Shown here: positions 29,484 through 36,399 of the stretch, piece after piece
Layout of the letters: the number at the start of each line of letters is the position of its first letter
How positions within the stretch are numbered: the first letter of the stretch is position 1
Assembly: GCA_002437905.1 (NCBI GenBank)
Contig: DJRT01000012.1
Span: 1-41,863 of the forward strand
DNA length: 41,863 bases
DNA from: Ruminococcaceae bacterium UBA6353
GTDB taxonomy: Bacteria; Bacillota; Clostridia; Oscillospirales; Acutalibacteraceae
Direction of reading: 5' to 3'
Translations under genes and position numbers: made by a program
The notes under the pieces: generated by a model
Told to the model about the DNA's origin: nothing
Seen by the model: only the letters and a program-made list of their open reading frames with translations
The model's database searches: none

Positions 29484-30157
29484 TCCCGCTCCTCCTCATC
29501 CCCGATAGCCCCTCGCGCTTCCTCGCCAAGGCGGAGCAAATACGCCGCGGCAGAGTGCCGCACCCGGGGCATACACAGCTCCCGCAGAGAGCAGCGGCGG
29601 CATTTGGCGCTGTATTGCGCCGGCGGAACCGTCAAACGGCGCCGGATATCCGCCAGCTCCTGTGCCAGCTGCTCGGTGCGCCGCCGCAGCGCCGCATCGA
29701 ACAGCACCGGCAGCCGGCGGTGAGCCGAGATGAAAAACAGCGCCCCCTGCGGGATAGCTGTGTGAAACATCTCCTCCAGGCACATTGCCTGGGCGCACAG
29801 CTGCACCTGGTATTCCTCCTCCTCCCGCACAGACCCATGCTTGTATTCAACAGGATAGAGGCTGACGGGAAAGTCCGCCGCCGGGATACGGCAGCCGGCA
29901 TCATCCCGCACAGCCTCAACGCAATCGCATTTCCCCAGTACGGAAAGGCGATCGGAGAAAACCGTATATTCATACAGCTTCAGGCTCTCCCCGCGCCGCT
30001 CAATGCGCTGGGTATGCACGCGCGCGTGCTCCGCACGCCCCTTGGCCGTATCGGCGCTCTCCGCCCAGAGGCGCTCATTCAGCAGCAGCCCGGCGCGGCG
30101 CGGGCAATACCCAATCTGCGAAAGATACGAAAGCGGCAGATACTCCCGGTCATCCAT
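29480..30157 (-). CDS. cas4: Cas4 exonuclease / PAM-selection factor
   Basis: 225 residues from an ATG at 30157 overlapping the cas7 stop by eight bases; the open frame further upstream is a shadow of cas7. It has YLSQIGYCPRRAGLL (first cluster cysteine), YPVEYKHGSVREEEEYQVQL (the catalytic E-x-K and Q of the RecB nuclease) and CRRCSLRELC (three cluster cysteines). Cas4 trims prespacers and fixes PAM orientation together with Cas1. All four iron-sulphur cysteines are present. Confidence 0.95.
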   Translation of the reverse strand: MDDREYLPLSYLSQIGYCPRRAGLLLNERLWAESADTAKGRAEHARVHTQRIERRGESLKLYEYTVFSDRLSVLGKCDCVEAVRDDAGCRIPAADFPVSLYPVEYKHGSVREEEEYQVQLCAQAMCLEEMFHTAIPQGALFFISAHRRLPVLFDAALRRRTEQLAQELADIRRRLTVPPAQYSAKCRRCSLRELCMPRVRHSAAAYLLRLGEEARGAIGDEEERE

Positions 30158-31151
30158 GCCGGGCAACAAACCAGCTCTCCTCCGCCGGCAGCTCGCCCCA
30201 GGTGATGGGAGCAAATGCATCCGGCTTGAAACCGATCTCGACGCCGGCCGGAATCTTATCCAGCGCAACGCTGGCCGTGTAATCCCGGTAGCTTCTGGGG
30301 GCACGGACAGCGGGCTTTTTCTCCACCGTGACCAGATCAAAGAGCTTGTGCGCCGGTGCGCAGCCAAGCTTCGCCTGCCTGGACCGCTGGTCAGGGTCGC
30401 TGTCTGTGCCCACATGCCGGAAGATGATCAGCGGGGACACCACATCCATCTCCCCCTTACTGGCGCTGCGGTCGTGTTCGTACATATTCAAAATTGCCTC
30501 GAACAGCACCGCCAGATCCCGGTCGTCAAAGCCGGTCTCTGCTGCCAGATTGGCGCTGATAAACCCGCGCACCTCGTACAGCCCGAAGGGGATCAGCTGC
30601 TTGCGTCCCATTGTACGCAGCGTATCCTCGGCGCGCTCCTCCTCCTGCTTCTGATAATCCTCCACCGTGCCGTCCTTGATGTTTTCGGCAATGGCCATCC
30701 GGGTGATGGAAATATCCAGCGGCAGCACCGGATCAAGGCTCTTTCCGAAAGTAATCTGCACCGGCCCGCGCACCTGGCCGGCATTGGGGCCGGTGGACAT
30801 CACTGCACCGAAGGTGCGCACATCATAGAACAGTTCGCAGGCTTTTTTCCGTCCGGCATAAACGGCGTTTTTATCCTTTGCGCCTTCTACACCGGCCTCC
30901 CGGCGGGCCTCGGCGATGTGACGGTTGATATTGGTCGCCTGCTGGATGATGATGTTCATGCCCGGCTCATCACCGTGGGCGGCCAGCACATAATTGCGGA
31001 TGCGGCGCTTGGTAGCCACATCGGAAATGTACCCCTGCATGGTTTCGGGGTCCAGGCGGGGGGTATTGCCCATATCGGGGTCGCCATTGGGGTTTGCATC
31101 CGTGCACGCAACATAGTAAAGGAATTCATACCGGTTTTTGATCGCTGCCAT
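30150..31151 (-). CDS. cas7c: Cas7c (Csd2), backbone of the type I-C effector
   Basis: 333 residues from an ATG at 31151, one base after the cas8c stop; an AGGAGG site lies in the cas8c end. NRYEFLYYVACTDANPNGDP, then NTPRLDPETMQGYISDVATK and KRRIRNYVLAAHGDEP are hallmarks of Csd2/Csh2-type Cas7 proteins. It polymerises along the crRNA in the Cascade complex. The upstream extension of the frame overlaps cas8c and is not used. Confidence 0.96.
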   Translation of the reverse strand: MAAIKNRYEFLYYVACTDANPNGDPDMGNTPRLDPETMQGYISDVATKRRIRNYVLAAHGDEPGMNIIIQQATNINRHIAEARREAGVEGAKDKNAVYAGRKKACELFYDVRTFGAVMSTGPNAGQVRGPVQITFGKSLDPVLPLDISITRMAIAENIKDGTVEDYQKQEEERAEDTLRTMGRKQLIPFGLYEVRGFISANLAAETGFDDRDLAVLFEAILNMYEHDRSASKGEMDVVSPLIIFRHVGTDSDPDQRSRQAKLGCAPAHKLFDLVTVEKKPAVRAPRSYRDYTASVALDKIPAGVEIGFKPDAFAPITWGELPAEESWFVARHG

Positions 31152-31152
31152 T

Positions 31153-33018
31153 TCAGTTTTCCTCCTGTCTTTCCGTCTTTTCGGCATTTCTGGCTTTCTT
31201 ATCCGCGATGATCCTTGAACACATCTGGCGGTAGCCCATGGCAAAATAGCTCTGCTCCTCCAGATTCAGGGTGGCGGGCAGGCGGTGCTGCCCGGCCTGC
31301 TCCAGGCACATCCAGGCCTCGTTCAGGCGGTTCTCATAGATCCGAACCAGACCGGGAGCCTCAATCTTATTCAAATGATACTTTGCCGACCGCTCCAGCG
31401 TACCCAGCACCAGAGCCGGCGTGCGGCTGGCAGACGCATAATAGCGCTGGACGATGCCGGCATTGACCGTTGGCATGGCCGCATGCTGAATATCGGCATA
31501 AATGGCCATCAGGGCGCCGCAATGGTATGCAGCGCTGGGGAAATCCGGCATATACTCTGACATCAGAACAACCTCCTCATTGCGCATTCTTCGTTTTCGG
31601 TTTGCCCAGGCCTTCAGCCACTGGCAGGCACGGCCATCCGGCATCCCGACATCCCGTTCCGTGCCCTCTGCCGTAAGCAGACCGGAGCGGATATAGCTGA
31701 GCGCACGCACCGCCACATCATCCGGCAGGGGCGTGCCGTTCAGGATCGCCACCATAATGGCGGGGGTGATGCCCGCCAGCTCCTTTTTCAGCTGATCGTA
31801 CAGCTCCCGTCCGGATTTCCCCTGGTTTTTGACCAGCCGGGAAAGGCGGGCGGTCAGCTTGCATGGGCGCAGCGTGCCGGTGCCGTAGTTATCCGCCAGG
31901 CAGAGATCCTCCTCCCACAGCTGCAAATTCTTCTGCAGGGTGGCGTAGCTGCCGTGCTCATATCGGCGGACCACGGCGCGCCCATTATTGCCGGAAATCA
32001 GCAAAATATGGTACTGGCACCGCAGCGGCAGGGGGTGTTCACCCGTGCGGACGCCGGCAACCAGCCGATCCGCCTCCCGGCGGGCCTGTCGCTGCTCCTG
32101 CGCTTCCAGCTCCTGCCGGGCCTCCGGCGTCAGCTCACCATCCTCCTCCGGCCCGCCAAAGCCGTCAAACAGAAAAGCTGCCGGGATCGGATCCTCCTCC
32201 GGACTGATCGGGCAATCGTACCAGTGCACAAATTTCAGACCCGCATAAATCGGGGCGGACGGCTGAAACGGCCGGCTGCTATCCCGGCGGTACATGGCCG
32301 GTGAGCCTTTCAGCAGATCGTTCAGTGCTTCTTTGACCACGGAAAACGCTTCCTCTGACACCGGCGCATTGGCCGACTGCTTCAGACCATAGGAGCAGAA
32401 AGCGGCCTTATCAAAGCAAAGCAGCGCCTCGCCGGCCGAATGCCCACCGACCTGCTGCAGACCGCTGACCTTCGGCACCGTTTCCAGGGGCGTAGTCAGT
32501 TCCCCGGTGATCAGGCACCGGGACAGGGTGGTTTTCTTTCCGCCGGCCTTGGCAAAGCGCGTGCGGTACTCCGTCCACCAGCGACCCACAGCGGCGTCGG
32601 CCACGATCGGTGTATCCCCCACCCGAAAGGAAATGCGATCCATTGGCTTGAGTCTGCGTTCCTGCGCTTCTGCAGCAGCCGCTGCGCGGAGCGCCGGTGT
32701 TTCCATGAACCGCAGGCAGACAGCCAGCACGGGGGCTACGGCACAGCCATCCCGCAGCATTGTGCAAAAGCAATCGGTCTTTACGCCGGTCTCAAACAGC
32801 ACGATCCCCGCCTTTTCTGCCAGTGGATTGCATTTATCCGGGCTATTGGCCAGGGAGCCGATATCCGGGCAGACCTGCTTCTCCTCCTCGCAGGGCTCTA
32901 TGCCGAGATACTCCCCTGCCCCGGACAGGCAGATATAGGCACGGATGGCCTTGCTCTGAAAGCCCGGCGGAATAGCCAGACCATTCTGCAGACCGTAATC
33001 ATACAGGGCTTTCAGCAC
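31153..33018 (-). CDS. cas8c: Cas8c (Csd1), large subunit of the type I-C effector
   Basis: 621 residues, GTG start overlapping the cas5c end by seven bases. MLKALYDYGLQNGLAIPPGF, then ICLSGAGEYLGIEPCEE and later SFRVGDTPIVADAAVGRWWT match Csd1 family proteins. It recognises the PAM and, through an internal start, type I-C systems also make the small Cas11c from the end of this gene. A candidate internal start is not resolved by eye. It is central to the operon cas5c-cas8c-cas7c. Full length for the family. Confidence 0.95.
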   Translation of the reverse strand: MLKALYDYGLQNGLAIPPGFQSKAIRAYICLSGAGEYLGIEPCEEEKQVCPDIGSLANSPDKCNPLAEKAGIVLFETGVKTDCFCTMLRDGCAVAPVLAVCLRFMETPALRAAAAAEAQERRLKPMDRISFRVGDTPIVADAAVGRWWTEYRTRFAKAGGKKTTLSRCLITGELTTPLETVPKVSGLQQVGGHSAGEALLCFDKAAFCSYGLKQSANAPVSEEAFSVVKEALNDLLKGSPAMYRRDSSRPFQPSAPIYAGLKFVHWYDCPISPEEDPIPAAFLFDGFGGPEEDGELTPEARQELEAQEQRQARREADRLVAGVRTGEHPLPLRCQYHILLISGNNGRAVVRRYEHGSYATLQKNLQLWEEDLCLADNYGTGTLRPCKLTARLSRLVKNQGKSGRELYDQLKKELAGITPAIMVAILNGTPLPDDVAVRALSYIRSGLLTAEGTERDVGMPDGRACQWLKAWANRKRRMRNEEVVLMSEYMPDFPSAAYHCGALMAIYADIQHAAMPTVNAGIVQRYYASASRTPALVLGTLERSAKYHLNKIEAPGLVRIYENRLNEAWMCLEQAGQHRLPATLNLEEQSYFAMGYRQMCSRIIADKKARNAEKTERQEEN

Positions 33019-33683
33019 CGTTCCAGTCCCCCTTTCAGCACCTCGTCGCTATCATACGGCGGAACCTCGATCACGCCATGCTCCATCACTGCGTGATACA
33101 GGGACAGGCAGGGCTTTGCCTTGGTGCGCACTGTATGATCGTGCAGATCAAACACATCGTACACCATCAGGCCGAGATCCATGCTGACATTGATCGGCTC
33201 CCGCCGGCCGTCGCTCTCCTCAAAATAACACACCATCTCCCGCATGCCGAGAGCCGGCTGACAGAAGGTCTTTCCGCTGCGGATGCGGCGCAGCGCCTGA
33301 GCGCGAAGCTGCTCCACCGTCCCGGTATACCCTTTCTGCGGGCAGATCCTTGCCGTGATGCGGTAACGCACATCCTTGAGCGCCTGGGTCTGCCTTTGGG
33401 TACGCTCCTCGTCCGTATACAGCACAGACGCCGCCGGGTCTCCCTTGACGCTGACCGTGGAACGCACCTCATTGCGCATAAAGCTGATATACCGGATGGG
33501 ATTGAGCACCTCGATCCTGGTCACCTGCCAGTAAAATTCCGGCGGCTTCGCGTAGATCGACGACAGAAGCCCCCGCACCGCCGACGGGGTGGGCACCGGG
33601 TATGTCAGGCGTTCCACCTTGCTGTACGGCGGCGTGAAGCAGGCAAGATCTCCCCAGACCTCCACACAGATTTCATCCTCCAA
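33012..33683 (-). CDS. cas5c: Cas5c (Cas5d), crRNA-processing endonuclease
   Basis: 223 residues from a TTG start at 33683 with GGAGG eight bases upstream; an in-frame stop just before rules out an earlier start. CVEVWGDLACFTPPYSKVER, then YPVPTPSAVRGLLSSIYAKP and IRYISFMRNEVRSTVSVKG are Cas5d signatures. In type I-C it replaces Cas6: it binds the repeat hairpin, cuts 11 bases from the repeat end and stays on the handle. The mRNA leader of this gene carries its own repeat-like hairpin and handle (33708-33803), so it may control itself. Confidence 0.96.
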   Translation of the reverse strand: MEDEICVEVWGDLACFTPPYSKVERLTYPVPTPSAVRGLLSSIYAKPPEFYWQVTRIEVLNPIRYISFMRNEVRSTVSVKGDPAASVLYTDEERTQRQTQALKDVRYRITARICPQKGYTGTVEQLRAQALRRIRSGKTFCQPALGMREMVCYFEESDGRREPINVSMDLGLMVYDVFDLHDHTVRTKAKPCLSLYHAVMEHGVIEVPPYDSDEVLKGGLERC

Positions 33684-33707
33684 AACACTTCACCTCCATG
33701 CTTTTCC

Positions 33708-33727
33708 GCGCCCCCGGCGGGGGGCGC
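33708..33727 (-). promoter_or_regulatory. CRISPR-repeat-like hairpin beside the cas5c ribosome site
   Basis: On the minus strand GCGCCCCC (33720-33727), loop CGCC, GGGGGCGC (33708-33715): an 8-bp stem that copies the CRISPR repeat hairpin with one base missing and one changed over 21 positions. The handle after it is degenerate (GGAAAAGCAT). It ends 10 bases before GGAGG (33693-33697) of cas5c. No T-run follows, so it is not a terminator. Confidence 0.7.
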
Positions 33728-33740
33728 AAATAATAAAATC

Positions 33741-33803
33741 ATTTCAATTCTCACCTGTTTTCTGACAGTAAAGCAATCTTCAGTCTCCGTTAAAAAACAG
33801 GTG
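33741..33803 (-). promoter_or_regulatory. crRNA-handle-like element in the cas5c leader
   Basis: On the minus strand CACCTGTTTT (33794-33803) pairs perfectly with AAAACAGGTG (33752-33761) around a 32-base loop, and AGAATTGAAAT (33741-33751) follows at once; it matches the 11-base crRNA handle at 10 positions. Then come 13 AT-rich bases and the repeat hairpin at 33708-33727. The predicted start of transcription (about 33805) lies just before the stem. Confidence 0.6.
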
Positions 33804-33811
33804 TTGATTTC

Positions 33812-33840
33812 ATTATATGGCATTTCCCGAGTTTTGTCAA
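33812..33840 (-). promoter_or_regulatory. Consensus promoter between cas3 and cas5c
   Basis: On the minus strand TTGACA (33835-33840), 17 bases, TATAAT (33812-33817): a perfect sigma-70/sigma-A promoter. It would drive cas5c to cas2 apart from cas3. So strong a promoter on a cas operon implies repression, for which the repeat-like elements downstream are candidates. Confidence 0.9.
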
Positions 33841-33882
33841 GCGAAAATGACGGATTTTGGAGAAATTTGGCATTGTGCACAA

Positions 33883-36147
33883 CTATCCCATCAGCAGATC
33901 CGTCATATCGCCGCCGGGGCAGAACCCCATCAGCGGGTCATACGCCTGTTCATACCCGGTATTCAGCAAATAATACCCGCTCTCCGTCCGTTCGCCCCGC
34001 CGCCAAAGAAACAGCGGCGACGCGCACGCCCTGACCGCCTCCTCATCAAAGCAGGTAATGGTGATCGGTGCGGCCGCACGCAGCAGCGCCGCCGGCACCC
34101 CACCGGCCAGCTCCGCCTGCCGGAGCTGGTGGAACAGCGCGGCCTGCCCCGCCCACGGCACGATCAGCCGGACACCGGCATTCCTGATCAGGCGGTACTG
34201 CCTGGCCGTTTCCGGATAGTCCTTATCGCACAGGGCGTTTTCCAGCGCCCCGTTCCGCACGCCACGCGCAAAAAAGCGCCGATAGTACGCTGCAACCAGC
34301 TGCGGGCTGTTCAGATCCGGATCGCCGCCTTCCGCCCAAAGTGCCTTGACGATCTGCGCCCCGGCCCCATAGCTATCCCCCGGATACAGGCGTCCCGCCT
34401 CCTGCGGCTCAAACACCACCACACGACCGCCCTGGGGGAGCCGGCCGTTCCGGTTGCAGCGGCCGGCCGCCTGTATAATGGCCTCCAGCGGCGCCAAGGC
34501 GCGGTACAGCACCGCAAAGTCCAGATCGACACCGGCCTCAATGCATTGTGTGGCCACCACCCGGCATGGCAGACCCGCCCGCTGACGAGCCTTGATCGCT
34601 TCCACCGCTGCCAGGCGGTGACCGGGGCACAGGTCGGTCGTCAGAAGAAAAAGCCCCTCATCCGTTGCCAGGCGCTGCCGCAGTGCCAAAAAGAGCGTGC
34701 GCGCATGACGGCGCAAATTAACCACGCAGGCAGCATTGGTGTGCGCCGCCAGCTCTTCGGCCACAGCCGTCAGCGGCATGGCCGCCGCGCCGTTTTTCGG
34801 CAGCCGCCATTGCACCTGTACCCGGCGCGTTTCGGCAAACAGTGCCCGGTTATCCGGCAAAAGCTCTGTCGGATGCCACGGTGCCTCCGGCAGTGCGCTG
34901 AAATCCGGCTGTGTGGCAGTGGAAAAGACCATCGTGCAGCGGTATTTCCGGCACAGGGCATCCACCGCCCGCACGGTGGCACCCGCCAGCTCGGCCGGCA
35001 GGCTCTGCGCCTCATCAAACAGCACAAGGCTGCCGGCGATATTGTGCAGCTTCCGGCAGTCGGTCGGCCTGTCCGCAAAAAGACTTTCAAAAAAGCGCAC
35101 CGAGGTCGTGATCACCACCGGCGCATCCCACCGGGCGGCCAGCTGCCGCATTTCATCCGGCAGCTCCCGCTGGCTGTGATCGACCAGGATCTCCGGGAAA
35201 ATGTGCCGATAAACCGCTTCCGTCTGCTCCGCCAACGCCAGAAAAGGCAGCACCACAATGATGCGGCGCAGGCCGTGCGCCACGCAGTGCCGCAGGGCAA
35301 AATGCAGCATGGCCACGGTCTTTCCCACACCGGTGGGGGCCGTGAGGGTAAACAGCCCCGGCGGCAAAGCGCCCGCTTCGCCGCACGCCTCAAACACGCG
35401 GTCACGCAGCCGGTTCAGGGTAAGATCGGCTGCCGAGGTGCGCTGCAGCCCGGCGCGGTAGGCCAGCAGCCTCTCCAGTGCCGCCGGCGCATCCAGAACC
35501 CCGCCGCTGCTGCGGCACAGATAGTCCGGGTCATCCTCCTGCGCCGACACGCTGTAATCTGCATCCACCAGGCAGGAAAACAACATCCGGGTATCCAGCA
35601 TAGCCGCCACCGGCTCCCGCTCGGCCGGCCGCTCCGGCAGCCGCGGAAAGGAATAGCCCGGCCGATCCCGTAGAAATGCCTGCGCCGCCGCCCGCAGCTG
35701 CGGCTGCCCGCTGAGCGACGGCTGCTTGCCGCTGGGGCAGGCGTCCGCCCCCTCCGTCGTCATGGTCTCCCGCAGCGCGCCGGCCAGGCTTTCCAGGGAC
35801 AGCAGTCCGTCATGGTGCCCCTGAATGGCCTCCAGCACCGGAGCATAGCGCGTCCAGACCGGGTAGCCCTGCTTGCCATCCAGCCCCTTTTGCTGATAGA
35901 GAAAGGCGGCCCCGGGGAGGGCATGATCCACCCTCTGCGCCGTGCCATCCAGCACCCCCTGGAAGCGGTCACTGTATTTACCAAAATCATGGAAGTCCCC
36001 GGCCAGCCGCGCCGCCTCCGGCATCCCGACCTCCGCCCCGAATTCCGCAGCCAGCGCGCCCACGCGCTCCAAGTGCTCTTTAATGAGAATCTTTCCGTGG
36101 TGCGCATTGGCCGATTTGGCATAATAGCGCTTTTCCTCATTCATCAT
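33883..36147 (-). CDS. cas3: Cas3 nuclease-helicase (type I-C)
   Basis: 754 residues from an ATG with AAAGGAAG upstream. HD nuclease domain with GDFHDFGKYSDRFQ (H53, D54) and later GHHDG; superfamily 2 helicase with Walker A TAPTGVGKT (269-277), SLVLFDEAQSLP (DEAQ about 378-381), VFSTATQPDF (motif III) and QAAGRCNRNG (motif VI). All catalytic motifs are intact. It is recruited by the effector complex to unwind and degrade target DNA. A 199-base gap with its own promoter separates it from cas5c. Confidence 0.97.
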   Translation of the reverse strand: MMNEEKRYYAKSANAHHGKILIKEHLERVGALAAEFGAEVGMPEAARLAGDFHDFGKYSDRFQGVLDGTAQRVDHALPGAAFLYQQKGLDGKQGYPVWTRYAPVLEAIQGHHDGLLSLESLAGALRETMTTEGADACPSGKQPSLSGQPQLRAAAQAFLRDRPGYSFPRLPERPAEREPVAAMLDTRMLFSCLVDADYSVSAQEDDPDYLCRSSGGVLDAPAALERLLAYRAGLQRTSAADLTLNRLRDRVFEACGEAGALPPGLFTLTAPTGVGKTVAMLHFALRHCVAHGLRRIIVVLPFLALAEQTEAVYRHIFPEILVDHSQRELPDEMRQLAARWDAPVVITTSVRFFESLFADRPTDCRKLHNIAGSLVLFDEAQSLPAELAGATVRAVDALCRKYRCTMVFSTATQPDFSALPEAPWHPTELLPDNRALFAETRRVQVQWRLPKNGAAAMPLTAVAEELAAHTNAACVVNLRRHARTLFLALRQRLATDEGLFLLTTDLCPGHRLAAVEAIKARQRAGLPCRVVATQCIEAGVDLDFAVLYRALAPLEAIIQAAGRCNRNGRLPQGGRVVVFEPQEAGRLYPGDSYGAGAQIVKALWAEGGDPDLNSPQLVAAYYRRFFARGVRNGALENALCDKDYPETARQYRLIRNAGVRLIVPWAGQAALFHQLRQAELAGGVPAALLRAAAPITITCFDEEAVRACASPLFLWRRGERTESGYYLLNTGYEQAYDPLMGFCPGGDMTDLLMG

Positions 36148-36209
36148 GACAGCTTCCTTTCCGGCAGACCAGGCTTAGGGGGATCACAATAGCGCAGTAT
36201 TGTCAACAA

Positions 36210-36238
36210 AGTATACCATATTTTAACAAAAAGAGCAA
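36210..36238 (-). promoter_or_regulatory. Candidate cas3 promoter with downstream inverted repeat
   Basis: On the minus strand TTGCTC (36233-36238), 17 bases, TATACT (36210-36215), 63 bases before the cas3 ATG. An ACAATA/TATTGT inverted repeat (36186-36203) covers the expected transcription start and could be an operator. Confidence 0.6.
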
Positions 36239-36399
36239 GTTGTTCACAATTTTTTTGGGCAATTCTTTTACTTAAATCGCGCCGGAACAGGCAACGCCGA
36301 AAAATCCCCCTAATTTTTTGGACATTCCCCTATTGCTTTCGAAAAAACGGTATGATAGCATGAGATCGTAAGATTTTCAGCAAAACGGAGGAAAACACC

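Noticed and set aside
33708..33727. Reading the hairpin before cas5c as a terminator or attenuator
   Set aside because: No T-run follows on either strand, and its sequence copies the CRISPR repeat hairpin.
33817..35673. Long plus-strand open frame over cas3, and similar ones over the nozzle, portal and capsid genes
   Set aside because: Shadow frames of well-supported genes on the minus strand, without starts or protein-like composition.
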